A stretch of 64,000 nucleotides of DNA from Lucinisca nassula (GCA_963580285.1 OY757025.1:121183223-121247222), one strand, 5' to 3'; counted from the stretch's first letter, positions 34,198 to 45,115 are shown. Numbers and translations are program-made. The notes: generated from the sequence alone by a model not told the origin.

Positions 34198-34201
34198 TTA
34201 A

Positions 34202-34400
34202 GGGGTACCTTGGCAAACAGTGCAAGCCCAGATCATACGCCGCAGAATGCGGCGTATGATCAGTGCCTTCACTATTTGCTAACTGGATTTTCCATTGATA
34301 ATAGAATAAAAACAAAAAAAAAATAGGCCTGACACCCCTTATATGACAAATGGACATGTGCAACATATAGCAATGGAAGAGTCTACCAGTTTACAATGGG
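34202..34400 (+). mobile_element. piggyBac-like MITE B5, sharing TTAA with both neighbours
   Basis: TTAA at 34198-34201 and 34401-34404. The palindrome carries paired changes (gatcatacgccgc / gcggcgtatgatc). Confidence 0.75.
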
Positions 34401-34404
34401 TTAA

Positions 34405-34608
34405 CCCTTATCTTGCTGTTCACGACAACCCCTATCTTTGGAAACAGTATAGATCCAGATCAGATGGCTTCTTCAGAAGCCATCTGATCAGGATCTACAC
34501 TGTTTGACATTCAATTTATGAATTTGTAGGAATAAATTGCATCAAGTAATTTGATTGTTTGATAGACAGAAATGGTGTGGCTTAAATGAATATTCAGCAA
34601 GAGAAGGG
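34405..34608 (+). mobile_element. piggyBac-like MITE, subfamily B2
   Basis: CCCTTATCTTGCTGTTCACG, palindrome cagatggcttcttcagaagc, end cagcaagagaaggg then tgaa. Confidence 0.7.
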
Positions 34609-34659
34609 TGAATTTCTGAAATAAACTCAACCTGATACACCTGTTTTATCAACCAATCA

Positions 34660-34900
34660 ACCAATCAAATTACTATCAATCAATCAAATTACTTGATGTA
34701 ATTTATTGCTACAAATTCATAAACTGAATGTCAAACAGTGTAGATCCTGATCAGATGGCTTCTTCAGAATCCATCTGATCTGGATCTACACTGTTTCCAA
34801 AGATAGGGGTTGTCATGTACAGCATGATAAGAGCTAAGTTTTGAAATGGATTCCTGCTATACGTAAAATGGAAGATTCCATTTGGTACAAAATGGGTTAA
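34660..34900 (-). mobile_element. B2 right part fused to a B1 end
   Basis: tcaaattacttgatgtaatt ... gttgtcatgtacagcatgat, then gattccatttggtacaaaat gggttaa, a B1 right end. Probably a chimera or overlapping insertion. Confidence 0.5.
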
Positions 34901-35227
34901 TGAGTTAAGACAACAAGGAGACAGGAAGAGGCTTTATTGATTCGATACATTTTCCAACCACTGTTTCCTGAATGAGACAATCGCTAGGCTCCCGTACATT
35001 ATGGTTTTGTAAATGTACGTGCAATAATGCACATTCCCGTATTTACCCTAAATATTCGGAACCCTAAATTTTGGACACCTCAACTCCTTACCACACCTGT
35101 TCTAAAATTTGAACATCCCAATGTTGTGTCGAAAGATAGCTAGATGAATGGCAGACATTGTAGATCCTTAGCAGCTGAGATACTGAATTCTGTTTACTCA
35201 GGCTTGTCTGTTCGGAAACACATTGCA

Positions 35228-35480
35228 TCACGTGAACAAGTCTGTGAAATGAAGCCCCCCCCCCCATACCCCACTTTATAATGGAGAAAACTGGGGTTTA
35301 CAGGGGTATACATTATATTTCTTATTTTTGCTCCAAGACATAGGTTGTGGGTACTCGTTAGAACCGCCTCAATGATGCGGTTCTAACGAGCACCCACAAC
35401 CTATGTTTGCTGTATTTATAAGCAAAATATCACAGATTTTCATCAGAAAAGTAGCCATTTTGAAGATGTGAAAAAAATGC
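35228..35480 (+). mobile_element. Foldback element, variant C2
   Basis: gtgaacaagtctgtgaaatg start. The hairpin 35338-35406 (cataggttgtgggtactcgt / acgagcacccacaacctatg) is nearly perfect. Confidence 0.65.
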
Positions 35481-35621
35481 ACAATGTCGCACGGGTGTGT
35501 TATCCTAATGGTAAAATAAGGTATCTTCCATCAGGCATTCAGAATAGAATGATGGGAGCATTCAGTAGGCTTATTTTGAGGTTTCTGTCAGAACATTCCA
35601 CTATCAGAGTATTCCAAGTGC

Positions 35622-35828
35622 CCCTGCTCCCGCCTCCTTGGGCTTGTATAGATTGGGCTACATGGTGCTTCCGCATAGATCTGAACCTGACCAAACTTTT
35701 GAGTACTGGTATTAAAACGGCTTCGATGGTCTAAGCCTGCCCAGGAAAAGTGGTGCAAGTCAGCTCATCCTTTAACCCTAGTTGTTTCTTTGGACAGAGA
35801 GCTTGAGATGTAAGGCACAAACAAACAA
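35622..35828 (+). mobile_element. Old, diverged SINE-A
   Basis: ctcccgcctccttgggcttg ... gagcttgagatgtaaggc then acaaacaaac. Confidence 0.5.
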
Positions 35829-36147
35829 AAGCAGACGGCACATTCTGAAGTTAATGCATCAATCATCATCATCATCATCATTAGTATAATCATCTCCATC
35901 ATCTGCAGCACTTGATACAGTTTTGCAGAGATTTCAGAAAAAAAAAAAAAACCACAAAAAAGACCCAGATGGCGCAGTGGATGGTATACCATCGCAAATA
36001 CCCGCTTTTTCTATGAATAACACTAAAGATATGGCAAGGTCATACTTTTCATACACCTGTTTTGTTATGGGGTCGGCGTCCATCAGAACGTCTGTAAACT
36101 TTTCCGTTTCCGGATAACTCCTCCTACAGTTTTCATCTGATTTATCG

Positions 36148-36405
36148 GCCCCCGCCCATAGGGGCTGCATGATGCTTCCACGCAGAGCTGAATCCCGCCC
36201 GCACACTGGTACTGGTAAACCGCTTAGAGGATCTAAGCCAGTCCAGGAACCGCGGTGCTAGGCGGACCGTCCATGCTAATAAACCCTATTGGTTTCATTG
36301 GGCGACAGGGCTTGAGATGTCAGATAAAAGTCCCACAAAATTGGAAGCAAAGTCTTCAAAATGACCTTTACTGTGTTGACGTGGAGGTTAAATCTCAAAT
36401 CAAAT
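36148..36405 (+). mobile_element. SINE-A with two internal deletions, decayed duplication
   Basis: The head lacks ttgaagaaatatatgg, and the catttcatctcaatg segment is also missing. catctgattt / catccgatta flank it. Confidence 0.7.
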
Positions 36406-36918
36406 AAAAATCAGATTCATCCGATTAACTTGAAACTTTGTAGATAGTAAGACTATGAGGTGGACATGTGTGTAAAGTTTCAAGGTTAACCATACACCAA
36501 ATATTAATATTGCCATGGGCGTATTATGCCCCGCTTGCAGAGCGGTTGCTGACCTTTGACCCTGGGGCCATATCTGGGTCAAGGTCACACAAAAAGTATT
36601 CCAACATGTTCTACATTCCATGGGCTATCCAATAATCAAGTTTCAGAAGTGCAATCCCAAAGCAGTTTAGAAGATATGATAAAGTCCTATTTTTTGACCT
36701 TTGACCCTGCGGGCCATGTTGGTATCAAGGTCACACGAAAAGTATTCCAAGGGCTATCCAATAATCAAGTTTCGGAAGTGCATTCCCAACAGTCTAGCAG
36801 ATATGATAATGTCCTACTTTCTGACCTTTGACCTTGGGGCCATGTTGGGGTCAAGGTCACAGAAAAGTAGCCCACCGCCATCTACATACCATGTACTATC
36901 CACATGCAAAGTTTCAAA

Positions 36919-37219
36919 CCCCCGCCCATAGGGGCTTGAAGAAATATATGGGCTGCACGATGCTTCCACGCAGAGCTGAATCCGGCCCGCACACTAGTAC
37001 TGGTAAACCGCTTAGAGGATCTAAGCCTGTCCAGGAACCGCGGTGCGAGGCAGACCATCCATGCTAATAAACCCTATTGGTTTCATTGGGCGACAGGGCT
37101 TGAGATGTCATTTCATCTCAATGTCGGGTAAAAGTCCCACAAAATTGGAAGCAACGTCTCCAAAATTACCTTTACAGTGTTGACGGGGACGTTAAACCTC
37201 AAATCAAGCAAGCAAGCAA
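36919..37219 (+). mobile_element. SINE-A, 13-bp target-site duplication, CAAG tail
   Basis: gcaaagtttcaaa at 36906-36918 and 37220-37232. The tail is aagcaagcaagcaa instead of (CAAA)n. Confidence 0.85.
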
Positions 37220-37551
37220 GCAAAGTTTCAAAAGTGTAACTGCAGAGGTTGCAGAGGAGATCCATTTACAAGAAACGTGACAGACGGACATACAGATGGA
37301 TGGACAGACCGACTGACGACCACTCAACAGTCTGGTATGAAAACAATATACCTGATTTTTCTTCAAAAAAAGCGGGTATAAAAAAAAAAAAACACCAGCA
37401 CCTCTCAATTTGGAAATGACTCTTTCTGAATCTGAGAAGTAGAAGATGCTGCAGATAACCTATACTGTGGGTAGCATGTTAACCAGTTTGTGTAATGAAC
37501 ACCCTATAAACCTAACTTTGTATAGAGAAAACTGGGGCAAACTGGCATTAT

Positions 37552-37820
37552 GAAAACACGCCTATACAAATACATTGCCATTTTTTTGGCCAAAAAATAG
37601 AAGTTTTAAGATGGAAAATTGTGATATTTTTCTTATTTCTTCTCAAAACATAGATTGCGGGGACTCGATAGAACCGCCTCAACGAGGCAGTTCTATCGAG
37701 TACCCACATCTATGTTTTTGAGCAGAAATAAGAAAAAAAATGTATACCCCTTAAACCCCAGTTTTACTATATAAAAGTGGGGTATGAGGGGGTCAAAATT
37801 GTATAGGCGTGTTTTCATGA
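37552..37820 (+). mobile_element. Foldback element, family C, full length
   Basis: tgaaaacacgcctatacaaa ... ttgtataggcgtgttttcat. The central hairpin is gggactcgatagaaccgcct / aggcagttctatcgagtacc, with paired g.tcgatag changes. Confidence 0.75.
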
Positions 37821-37984
37821 TGGGTATACATTTTCTTATTTCTATATGGGTAACAGTTAGAACTTCCTCAGTGAGACAGTTCTAATGAGCACCCACAACC
37901 TATGTTTGAAGTTTAAATAAGAAAAAATGCGCAAATTTTAATCAGAAAGTAATCATTTAGGAGAAATGAAAGACTGCACTCAGG

Positions 37985-38258
37985 TTTTTGTTTGATTTGG
38001 AATTTAACGTCCTCGTCAACACTGAAAAGGTCATTTTGGAGACGTTGCTTCCAATTTTGTGGGAATTTTACTTGACATTGAGATGAAAGGACATCTCAAT
38101 CCCTGCTGCCCAATGAAACCAATAGGGTTTTATATAAGCATGGACAGGCTTAGATCCTCCAAGCGGTTTACCAGTACTAGTGTGCGGGCCGGTTTCAGCT
38201 GTGTTTGGAAGCATCATGCAGCCCATCTGTTTCTTCAAGCCCCGATGGAAGGGGGCTA
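37985..38258 (-). mobile_element. SINE-A, 12-bp target-site duplication (11/12)
   Basis: actgcactcagg at 37973-37984 and actgcacacagg at 38259-38270. Confidence 0.8.
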
Positions 38259-38319
38259 ACTGCACACAGGTGTGCTATCAAAAAGGATATTTATTATTTC
38301 AGACGATTTTTACTATCAC

Positions 38320-38582
38320 AAAAACACGCCTATACACGTTTGACCCTCTGAAACCCCACTTTTTTATAACAAAACTGAGGTTTACAGGGTTATACATTAT
38401 CTTTCTCATTTCTGTTCATAAACATTGATTGTGGGTACTCATTAGAACCGCTTCGGTGAGGAGGTTTTAACAAGCACCCACAAACTATGTTTAGAGCAGA
38501 AATTCAATTTTTATTACCTGAAATTTTTTAATTTTTTGGTGACAAAATTTTCAATATATTTGAATAGGCGTGTTTTCATAAT
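38320..38582 (+). mobile_element. Foldback element, family C
   Basis: aaaaacacgcctatacac ... aataggcgtgttttcat. Hairpin about 38428-38490. Confidence 0.65.
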
Positions 38583-38685
38583 GCATTGTGAGTACCCAAA
38601 CATTTTGAAGGATATTTATTATTTTAGTCGATTTTAACAATTACCAGAACATTTTCTAAAAAATGTACTTGTCTTTGAATTCATC

Positions 38686-39053
38686 ATGAAAACACACCTA
38701 TATAATTTTGACCCCCTTGAACCCCACTTTTATATAGTAAAACTGGGGTTTCCGGGGGTATACCTTATTTTTCTTATTTCTGCTCTAAAATATAGATTGT
38801 GTGTACTCGTTAGAACCGCCTTGATGAGGCGGTTCTAACAAGTGCCCACAATCTATATTTTGAGCATCGAGGCGGTTCTTAACAAGTGCCCACAATCTAT
38901 ATTTTGAGCATCGAGGCGGTTCTTAACAAGTGCCCACAATCTATATTTTGAGCAAAAATAAGAAAAATATCACAATTTTTCATCATAAAATTTTCATATT
39001 TTTGGTGATAAAGGTGGCAATGTATTTGTATAGGCGTTTTCGTAATATACCCT
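38686..39053 (+). mobile_element. Foldback element, family C, with a triplicated 3' arm
   Basis: catgaaaacacacctatata ... gtataggcgttttcgtaa. The right arm plus 'atattttgagca' occurs three times (about 38825-38866, 38867-38910, 38911-38954). Confidence 0.7.
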
Positions 39054-39091
39054 CATTATCCCTATCTGGCTATTTTCTTGTCTAATTTCAG

Positions 39092-39125
39092 AGAAGTGTA
39101 AGTCCTCCAGCAAGTCCAACACTTC
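39092..39125 (+). CDS. Candidate 34-nt micro-exon (RSVSPPASPTL), phase 0 to 1
   Basis: A strong pyrimidine tract and acceptor (tattttcttgtctaatttcag) are followed 34 nt later by the donor gtaagtac. In the phase required by the 27677-28267 exon the sequence reads RSVSPPASPTL plus one nucleotide. This Ser/Pro-rich text fits the linker of a long AMPK gamma isoform, where alternatively used short exons would be unsurprising. It lies in a short gap between two hairpin-C repeats. The intron from the previous exon would be about 10.8 kb. Only the splice signals, open frame and composition support it. Confidence 0.45.
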
Positions 39126-39221
39126 GTAAGTACTTACATTAACATTATATTGCAATGAGGATACGTTGGGATAAGAGTATAAACAAGGATAAATGGAGAT
39201 TATTTTCTTATCTCTCCATGA

Positions 39222-39290
39222 AAACGTATGTTGTGGGTACTTGTTAGAATCGCCTCACAGAGGCGATTCTAACAAGTACCCACAACATAT
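39222..39290. repeat. Hairpin C, near perfect
   Basis: tatgttgtgggtacttgtta / taacaagtacccacaacata around tcgcctcacagaggcga. Confidence 0.8.
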
Positions 39291-39436
39291 TTCATTGTCA
39301 AGAAGTTTATGTGTAAAAAGGTTTGGCTTACCAGGGTATGCATTAATTTTCCTTACCATCATTAGGCATCTACAATCTATGATAATTAGAGAAAAAATAA
39401 GAAAAGTGTCATAAGTTTGGCATGCTTTTTTGCAGG

Positions 39437-39500
39437 AATTTGTTTGTTTGTATTTTAGTTTAACGGCCCAGTCAACACTATTAAGGTCATTTTTGAGCCG
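39437..39500 (-). mobile_element. SINE-A 3' fragment
   Basis: tttgtttgtattttagttta acggcccagtcaacac. Confidence 0.5.
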
Positions 39501-39539
39501 GTCAGTTTACTTATCCACACTTTCATGGGCAGGTCTTAA

Positions 39540-39744
39540 CCCTTGTCCTGCTGAATATTCATATATGCCACACCCACTACCGATTATCAACCAATCAGAT
39601 TACTTGATGCAAATTATTACAACAAATTCACAACCTGAATGACAAACAATGTAGATCCTCATCAGATGGCTTCTTCAGAAGCCATCTGATCTGGATCTAC
39701 ATTGTTTCAAAGGAAAGGCATATCCGGGTTCAGCAGGACAAGGG
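39540..39744 (+). mobile_element. piggyBac-like MITE, subfamily B2, TTAA both sides
   Basis: TTAA at 39536-39539 and 39745-39748; CCCTTGTCCTGCTGAATATT ... CAGCAGGACAAGGG. One of the best-preserved B2 copies. Confidence 0.85.
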
Positions 39745-39748
39745 TTAA

Positions 39749-40660
39749 ACAGCATTTGCTAGAAATTTTGGAGGAATTTGACAAAAGGTTTGTTTTAGTT
39801 AGTTCAAACTTGTTTTCACAAGTCATTGAAGTCAATAGCTTTTGGTTTTCGATTTCCTTCATTGCTGATCCATTTTTGTGCACTCAGTGACAAATATTTC
39901 CTTTTTTGTGTCATTTTAAACAGTATTGACATTTCTAGCTGTGTCCCCTGTGGTTAAAATGAAAAAGTCCATATTGGAAATCCTTATGGTTCTATTTTAA
40001 GAATTTATTTCTGAAGAGAGGCTGAATGTTGCATTCTGGGAGGAAAAACCCAATTCCACCTTGACCTTTCATTTTGTGACAATGCAAAACAGTTATGTTG
40101 TGTGATATGAATCAAGAGACTGTAGCTTCCTATTTTCGTTTTGAGTGATGCAGAGACATTTTGAATGCAGCCTGGAAAATATATAAAGTATAAGTTGGTG
40201 GAGAAAATGAGGAAAAGAAGTGTATCAGGTTCAGGTGAAATTGATAAATTTTCATCTCATTCACATTTCATCATCAGCTGAGGTTTATTTTTGTTGTACT
40301 TTTTTGAGCCAATACACAGAAGAGACCTCTATAGTAACCCCCCTGCTTTATAGATCTAAAAATGGCACTCAGCAGATAATTTCTAATTTCAACCGCTAGG
40401 CCAACACAGAAAATGTGGGTGTGGTTATGTTGACATGCATTTGGACATTATTACTGGCCCTTATTGATGGTTTTCTGATTTCACCTTCAAACATATTTGG
40501 GTACTTGTGAGAACCGCCTAAATGAGTCGTTTCCCGCAATTGAACCAGAAATAGGAATACCCCACTCCTCCCTAAGGAAGGTTTTTCATATCACAGACTT
40601 GTTAATGCACTAGTCATTGTAACCCCCCCCCCCCACCAACGAGAATGGGTAGGGGATAGT
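39749..40660. other. Low-copy intron-like sequence, no exon supported
   Basis: The longest repeat-free stretch on the right half, AT-rich. I examined it for splice-bounded frames and found none convincing. Confidence 0.45.
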
Positions 40661-41413
40661 AGGGCTAATGTGCGGGGTAGTTACCCTCTGTGTTCCGCAG
40701 ATATTATATTGATATTATGCAAACATATCCCAGTGGAATTAACTATTATAAACAGCGGGGCAATGACATTCAGGAGGTCCCCGCAGTGCAGGACTTCTAG
40801 CAGGGCTGTGAAAAGTGACAAGTCATTGTCCCCACTATTCCCCGTAGGTGGGGGGTGGGTGCAGTGGTTACAAATGACTGGTGCATAACATGACAGATTT
40901 TCGGAAGTGGTCAGAATCAGTATAGGTTGTTTGGTCATCAGAAGACAAACCTGGAGTGTATGTAATGTACACCTGCGGTAATGGTCAAATGTGACCGACA
41001 CAGTATCATTAGATAGATAGAACACTGTTACCAAGATTTGATGGGAAGAGGGTGGGGGTCAGTGGCTTGGCCCATTGTTTCCTGCCCAGAAACCAATAAA
41101 AGGGACATAGGCAAACAGTGCAGCATCTGATCAGGGTCTTCAAAGTCTGCTAACAGGTTTTTCACTCATAAATCGAATAAAAACAACAACAAAATAGACC
41201 CAATGAGTCCACCAGTATACAACAGGTTAATTTATAATATCAGTAATATGCAGAATCTTGGCAATGGTATAAAAACCTGATACAGTAAAACTTCGATGGC
41301 TAGAACACAGATGGCTCGTTAACCATGGCTGAGTCAAACCCATTCTTGAGTCCCTAGGGAATACATAAGAAATAGTGAGGGTAAAATTAGGATATTTTTG
41401 TCTTTTATCTTGC

Positions 41414-41486
41414 AAATGTATGCTGTGTGTACTCATTAGAATCGCCTCATTGAGGCGATTCTAATGAGTACACACAGCATACATTT
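41414..41486. repeat. Hairpin C: perfect 73-nt palindrome
   Basis: Exact 36-nt arms around one T (cgcctca-t-tgaggcg). Sequence differs from the 356 hairpin at several paired positions. Confidence 0.85.
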
Positions 41487-41667
41487 TTCATTATAGAACA
41501 CCGTAAAAGATGTCCTAAAGTATGTCGTTATGCCTCCTGGCATTAGCCCTCAGTGGCTCGAACTACCCGTCTCGAACAGATTTTCATGGTCCCAAAGGTG
41601 TTTGAGCCATTGAAGTTTGACTGTACTTAGAACCTACCATGTCCCTACTATCCCGGGCCCCTAGCAG

Positions 41668-41830
41668 GGCTGGAAAAACTCCACTTGTCAAATCGCCATG
41701 AGGAGTAGAAATTTTGGAGGATTAGTAAAAATTTTATCACTTTTCTGTGAAATATTCCAGAATCTACATACCCTTAGTCATGCAGGACGTGTGAAATTTG
41801 GAAAAAAAAAATTCAGCACCGCAAGGCCTA
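41668..41830 (+). repeat. Interspersed 'gagtagaaatttt' repeat
   Basis: Related to 9139-9290 and 60297-60470. Confidence 0.45.
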
Positions 41831-41854
41831 GTATACAAATGACTGAAATATTAA

Positions 41855-42073
41855 CCCATTTAGTACCGGAAACCCCAAAATGGGTAGTTGGCAAACAGTG
41901 CAGGCCCAGATCAGACGCCGCATAACGCGCGGCGTCTGATCAGGGCCAACACTGTTTGCAAAAGGTTCAGCCATTCTAATAAATTTTGAAAATAACACAA
42001 TCTGGCACCCTTCAATTTTGAAATGGACTCCTGCTATATATAAGGAAGAAGATTCCATTTGGTACAAAAAGGG
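41855..42073 (-). mobile_element. piggyBac-like MITE, subfamily B1, TTAA both sides
   Basis: TTAA at 41851-41854 and 42074-42077; CCCATTTAGTACCGG ... TTGGTACAAAAAGGG. Confidence 0.85.
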
Positions 42074-42339
42074 TTAATAACTAACGGCAGATCATGTTCA
42101 GATGCATGTAGCTTAACTAAGATTATTGATTGTAAACATTCATATTATATGATATTTAATTTGGTCACATACGCAGTATTTTCCTTGTATAGTTAATACA
42201 TAATGACATGTACAAAGTCCTGTTAATTGAGGCATTTCGCTGAGCAAGGATCCGATTTCTTGCTTTGAAAAGGTGACAGAGACCTAGTTGGCTATATTCT
42301 GACATAAACACAGATAAGAGGGGTACCCACATACTTTTA

Positions 42340-42785
42340 TCTTATTTCTTCAGAAAAACATAGGTTGTGGTTACTCATAAGAAGCGCCTCACCAAGACGC
42401 TTCTAACAAATACCCTACCGGCCCAGATAGCTCAGTTGGTAGAGTGTCCGCTCCGGGGAACGGGAGGTCACCGGTTCGATCACGGGCCGCGACATACCAA
42501 AGTCATTAAAAATGGTACTAGCTGCTCCTCGCTTGGCACTCAGATTTACTGGGTAGAGCTAGGACTGGTCGACCCAGTGTCAGGATAATGTGACTGGGTG
42601 TGGTATCATGTAATGTGTCTGGGACATGATACTTCAGTGAGGCAGCACTATAAAAGTGAGCATTGAGCTCCCTGTCGCAACCAGACACCGTCGTGATATG
42701 ACTGAAAAATTGTTGAAAGCGACATTAAATCCGAATTCACACACACTAACAAATACCCACAACATACGTTTTCATAAAAAAATCC
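42340..42785 (+). mobile_element. Hairpin C element split by a T2 SINE
   Basis: Left arm ataggttgtggttactcata. The right arm ctaacaaataccc is duplicated by the SINE insertion and continues acaacatacg after it. Confidence 0.7.
42416..42745 (+). mobile_element. tRNA-derived SINE, family T2, 13-bp target-site duplication
   Basis: The tRNA-like head (gcccagatagctcagttggt agag; ccggttcgatcacgggcc) is about 72 nt and complete enough to suggest a cloverleaf. The conserved body contains accgtcgtgatatgactgaa, and the tail is gcgacattaaatccgaattc + (ac)n. ctaacaaataccc lies at 42403-42415 and 42746-42758. Confidence 0.85.
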
Positions 42786-42950
42786 ATACTTTTTTGATGA
42801 AACAGCTCCATATTTTGAGCTATTAAATTTCTGATGACATTTTTAGGTTGATTAATAATTGCCCTACAGTCAACAACACTGCAGTGCCTAAACTGCTGTT
42901 GTCCACATGATTATTACTGACCAATAATGTTGAACCATGTGCAGATTTAA

Positions 42951-43094
42951 CCTTTATCCTGCTGTTCACGACAACACCTACCTTTGCAAACAGTGTAGTT
43001 TGTGAATTGAATGACTATAATTTGTCAAGTAATATGATTGGCTGATAGTTGGTTAATGGGTGTGTCTTAAATAAGATATTTAGCAGATTAAGGG
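42951..43094 (+). mobile_element. piggyBac-like MITE B2, internally deleted
   Basis: TTAA at 42947-42950 and 43095-43098; CCTTTATCCTGCTG ... AGATTAAGGG. The palindrome is mostly lost. Confidence 0.65.
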
Positions 43095-43104
43095 TTAAAG
43101 TTAA

Positions 43105-43305
43105 CCCTTCTCTTGCTGAATATTCAATTTAGCCACACCCATTTCTGACTCTGAACCAATCAAATTACTTGATGTAATTTATTACTACAAATTCATAAAC
43201 TAAATGACAGTGTAGATCCTGATCAGATGGCTTCTTCAGAAGCCATCTGATCTGGATCTACACTGTTTGCAAAGATAGGGGTTGTCGTGAACAGCAAGAT
43301 AAGGG
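43105..43305 (-). mobile_element. piggyBac-like MITE, subfamily B2, TTAA both sides
   Basis: TTAA at 43101-43104 and 43306-43309; CCCTTCTCTTGCTGAATATT ... AGCAAGATAAGGG. It lies 10 bp from the preceding copy. Confidence 0.75.
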
Positions 43306-43337
43306 TTAATAGACAAAGTGCTATGATAATTTTAAAG

Positions 43338-43596
43338 TTTTTGTTTGTTCGATTTGAGGTTTAACCATCCCGTCAACACTGTGTTGGTCATTTTGGAGAC
43401 TTTGCTTCCAATTTTATGGGAATTTTACCCAACATTGACATAAAAAATCGCCAGGGTTATTAGCATGGACGGTCCGACTCACACCGCTTTTCCTGGGCAG
43501 GCTTAGATCATCTAAGCGATTTACCAGTCTGTTTCAGCTCTGCGTGGAAGCATCATGCAGTCCATCTATTTCTTCAAGCCCCTATGGGCGGGGGCT
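43338..43596 (-). mobile_element. SINE-A, decayed target-site duplication
   Basis: tgataattttaaag before and tgatcattgtaaag (43597-43610) after, 12 of 14 identical. Confidence 0.75.
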
Positions 43597-43865
43597 TGAT
43601 CATTGTAAAGTATTGAATTGTTTAGCCCATATATATAAAACTTAGTGTCATAGTGGTCACCTCTATTAAGCAAGCTACAGGCGTTAAGCAACCATTCATT
43701 CAGCTTTCGTAAAAGGCAAATGCATTAAAATCCCTGCAGGTTAACAGCATTCACTCTTGAATCAGTATTGTTGTAAGTTACATTTTTTATTCAACCTTGA
43801 AATCCTGGTTGGATTGACCTGTATTAAGCAAGCACCTGGCTTAAGCAAGCACATATAGATTATCC

Positions 43866-44158
43866 CGGCCCCTGCCAATCAGGGCTTGAAAAAATATATG
43901 GGCTGCATGATGCTTCCATGCAGAGCTGAAACCGACCCGCACACAAGTACTGGTAAACCGCTTAGAGGAAGCCTGCCCAGGCAAAGCAGTGCGCAATCGG
44001 ACCGTCCATGCTTATAAACCCTATTGGTTTCATAGGGCGACAGGGCTTGAGATGTCATTTCATCTCAATGTCGGGTAAAAGTCCCACAAAATTGGAAGCA
44101 ACATCTCCAAAATGACCTTTACAGTGTTGACGGGGATATTAAACCTCAAATCAAACAA
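43866..44158 (+). mobile_element. SINE-A copy
   Basis: ggcccctgccaatcagggct to attaaacctcaaatcaaac. Confidence 0.75.
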
Positions 44159-44159
44159 A

Positions 44160-44440
44160 GCCTCATATCTTGGAAACTGTTCAGATCCCCATCCCTAAAC
44201 AATATATTTTCTTGGTCCTAACAGCAACAAAAATCTTGGCTTTCCTGGGCTCTGCAAGGGCCATGCTCCAACCCCTCCGCAGCTTAAAAGGCCTTATATC
44301 TGAGGAACTGTACACATCCCCTCCCCTAAACCATATATATTCTTGTTCCTTATGACAAGACGCATTCCGTGATACCAACCTGGTCTCTGTGAGGTCCATG
44401 TCTCATCCCTCCTCCTCATAAAAGGCCTAATATTTCAGAT
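44160..44440. repeat. Diverged ~120-bp tandem repeat
   Basis: cctcatatcttggaaactgt, ccttatatctgaggaactgt and cctaatatttcagatacaga begin three related units. Possibly the core of an old tandem-core element. Confidence 0.45.
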
Positions 44441-44759
44441 ACAGAGTCCACATGGGTGCTCATTTGGAAATGGGGGTTTGTTTGGGAGACTTTATAATCA
44501 ATAAATTAAAGCCTGAAACCATACATTGCTGCCAGTGCCCGCCTGAGCTGTGGTGAGCATTGTGGCCCATGGGCCTCTTGCTTTTTTCATTTTGCGTCAT
44601 GTCTGAGACTTTAATAATGTCATTATGCAAAAGTGACTATTACTCTTTTGTAATGAAAGCAAGATATGTACTTCACGTGTCTCACAGAATCCGGAGGTGA
44701 AACTGTTCTTCAGATATTTCAATATCAGTTTCTTCTTTGTATTCCAATTTGGGGGTGGG

Positions 44760-45115
44760 GGGGGGGCATGATTGGCAGGAATTATGTAGGTGACCGGTGA
44801 CCACTTGCCGTTACTACATGCTAAATATATAAGCTCTGGGCCCTGTGGTTTCAGAGAAGAAGATTTTTGAATTTTTTTTCCATTATGAGTCTATGGGAGC
44901 TAAGGGGCCCCGGGGCGTAGCCCATTTGGACCCCAGGGACATGATTGGCAGGAATTATGTAAGTGACCACTTGCCGTTACTACATGCTAAATATATAAGC
45001 TCTGGGCCCTGTGGTTTCAGAGAAGATTTTTGAAGCTTTTTCCCATTATGAGTCTATGGGAGCGAAGGGGCCCCGGGGCGTGGCTCATTTGGAACCCAGG
45101 GGCATGATTGGCAGT
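44760..45115 (+). repeat. Two ~172-bp tandem units
   Basis: gaccacttgccgttactaca ... cattatgagtctatgggagc occurs at about 44800 and 44965. It ends with ggggcatgattggcag again. Confidence 0.7.

Larger units (their letters stand above)
35963..37380 (-). mobile_element. Tandem-core-type element, host to two SINE-A copies
   Basis: On the minus strand it starts TATACCCGCTTTTTTTG (37380) and ends with the palindrome gatggtataccatc followed by actgcgccatCTGGGT. The core (gacctttgaccctggggcca, ggtcaaggtcaca) repeats about three times between 36430 and 36910. Confidence 0.6.

Noticed and set aside
42418..42490. tRNA gene (A and B boxes, cloverleaf-like)
   Set aside because: It is the head of a 330-bp SINE with a 13-bp target-site duplication on both sides.
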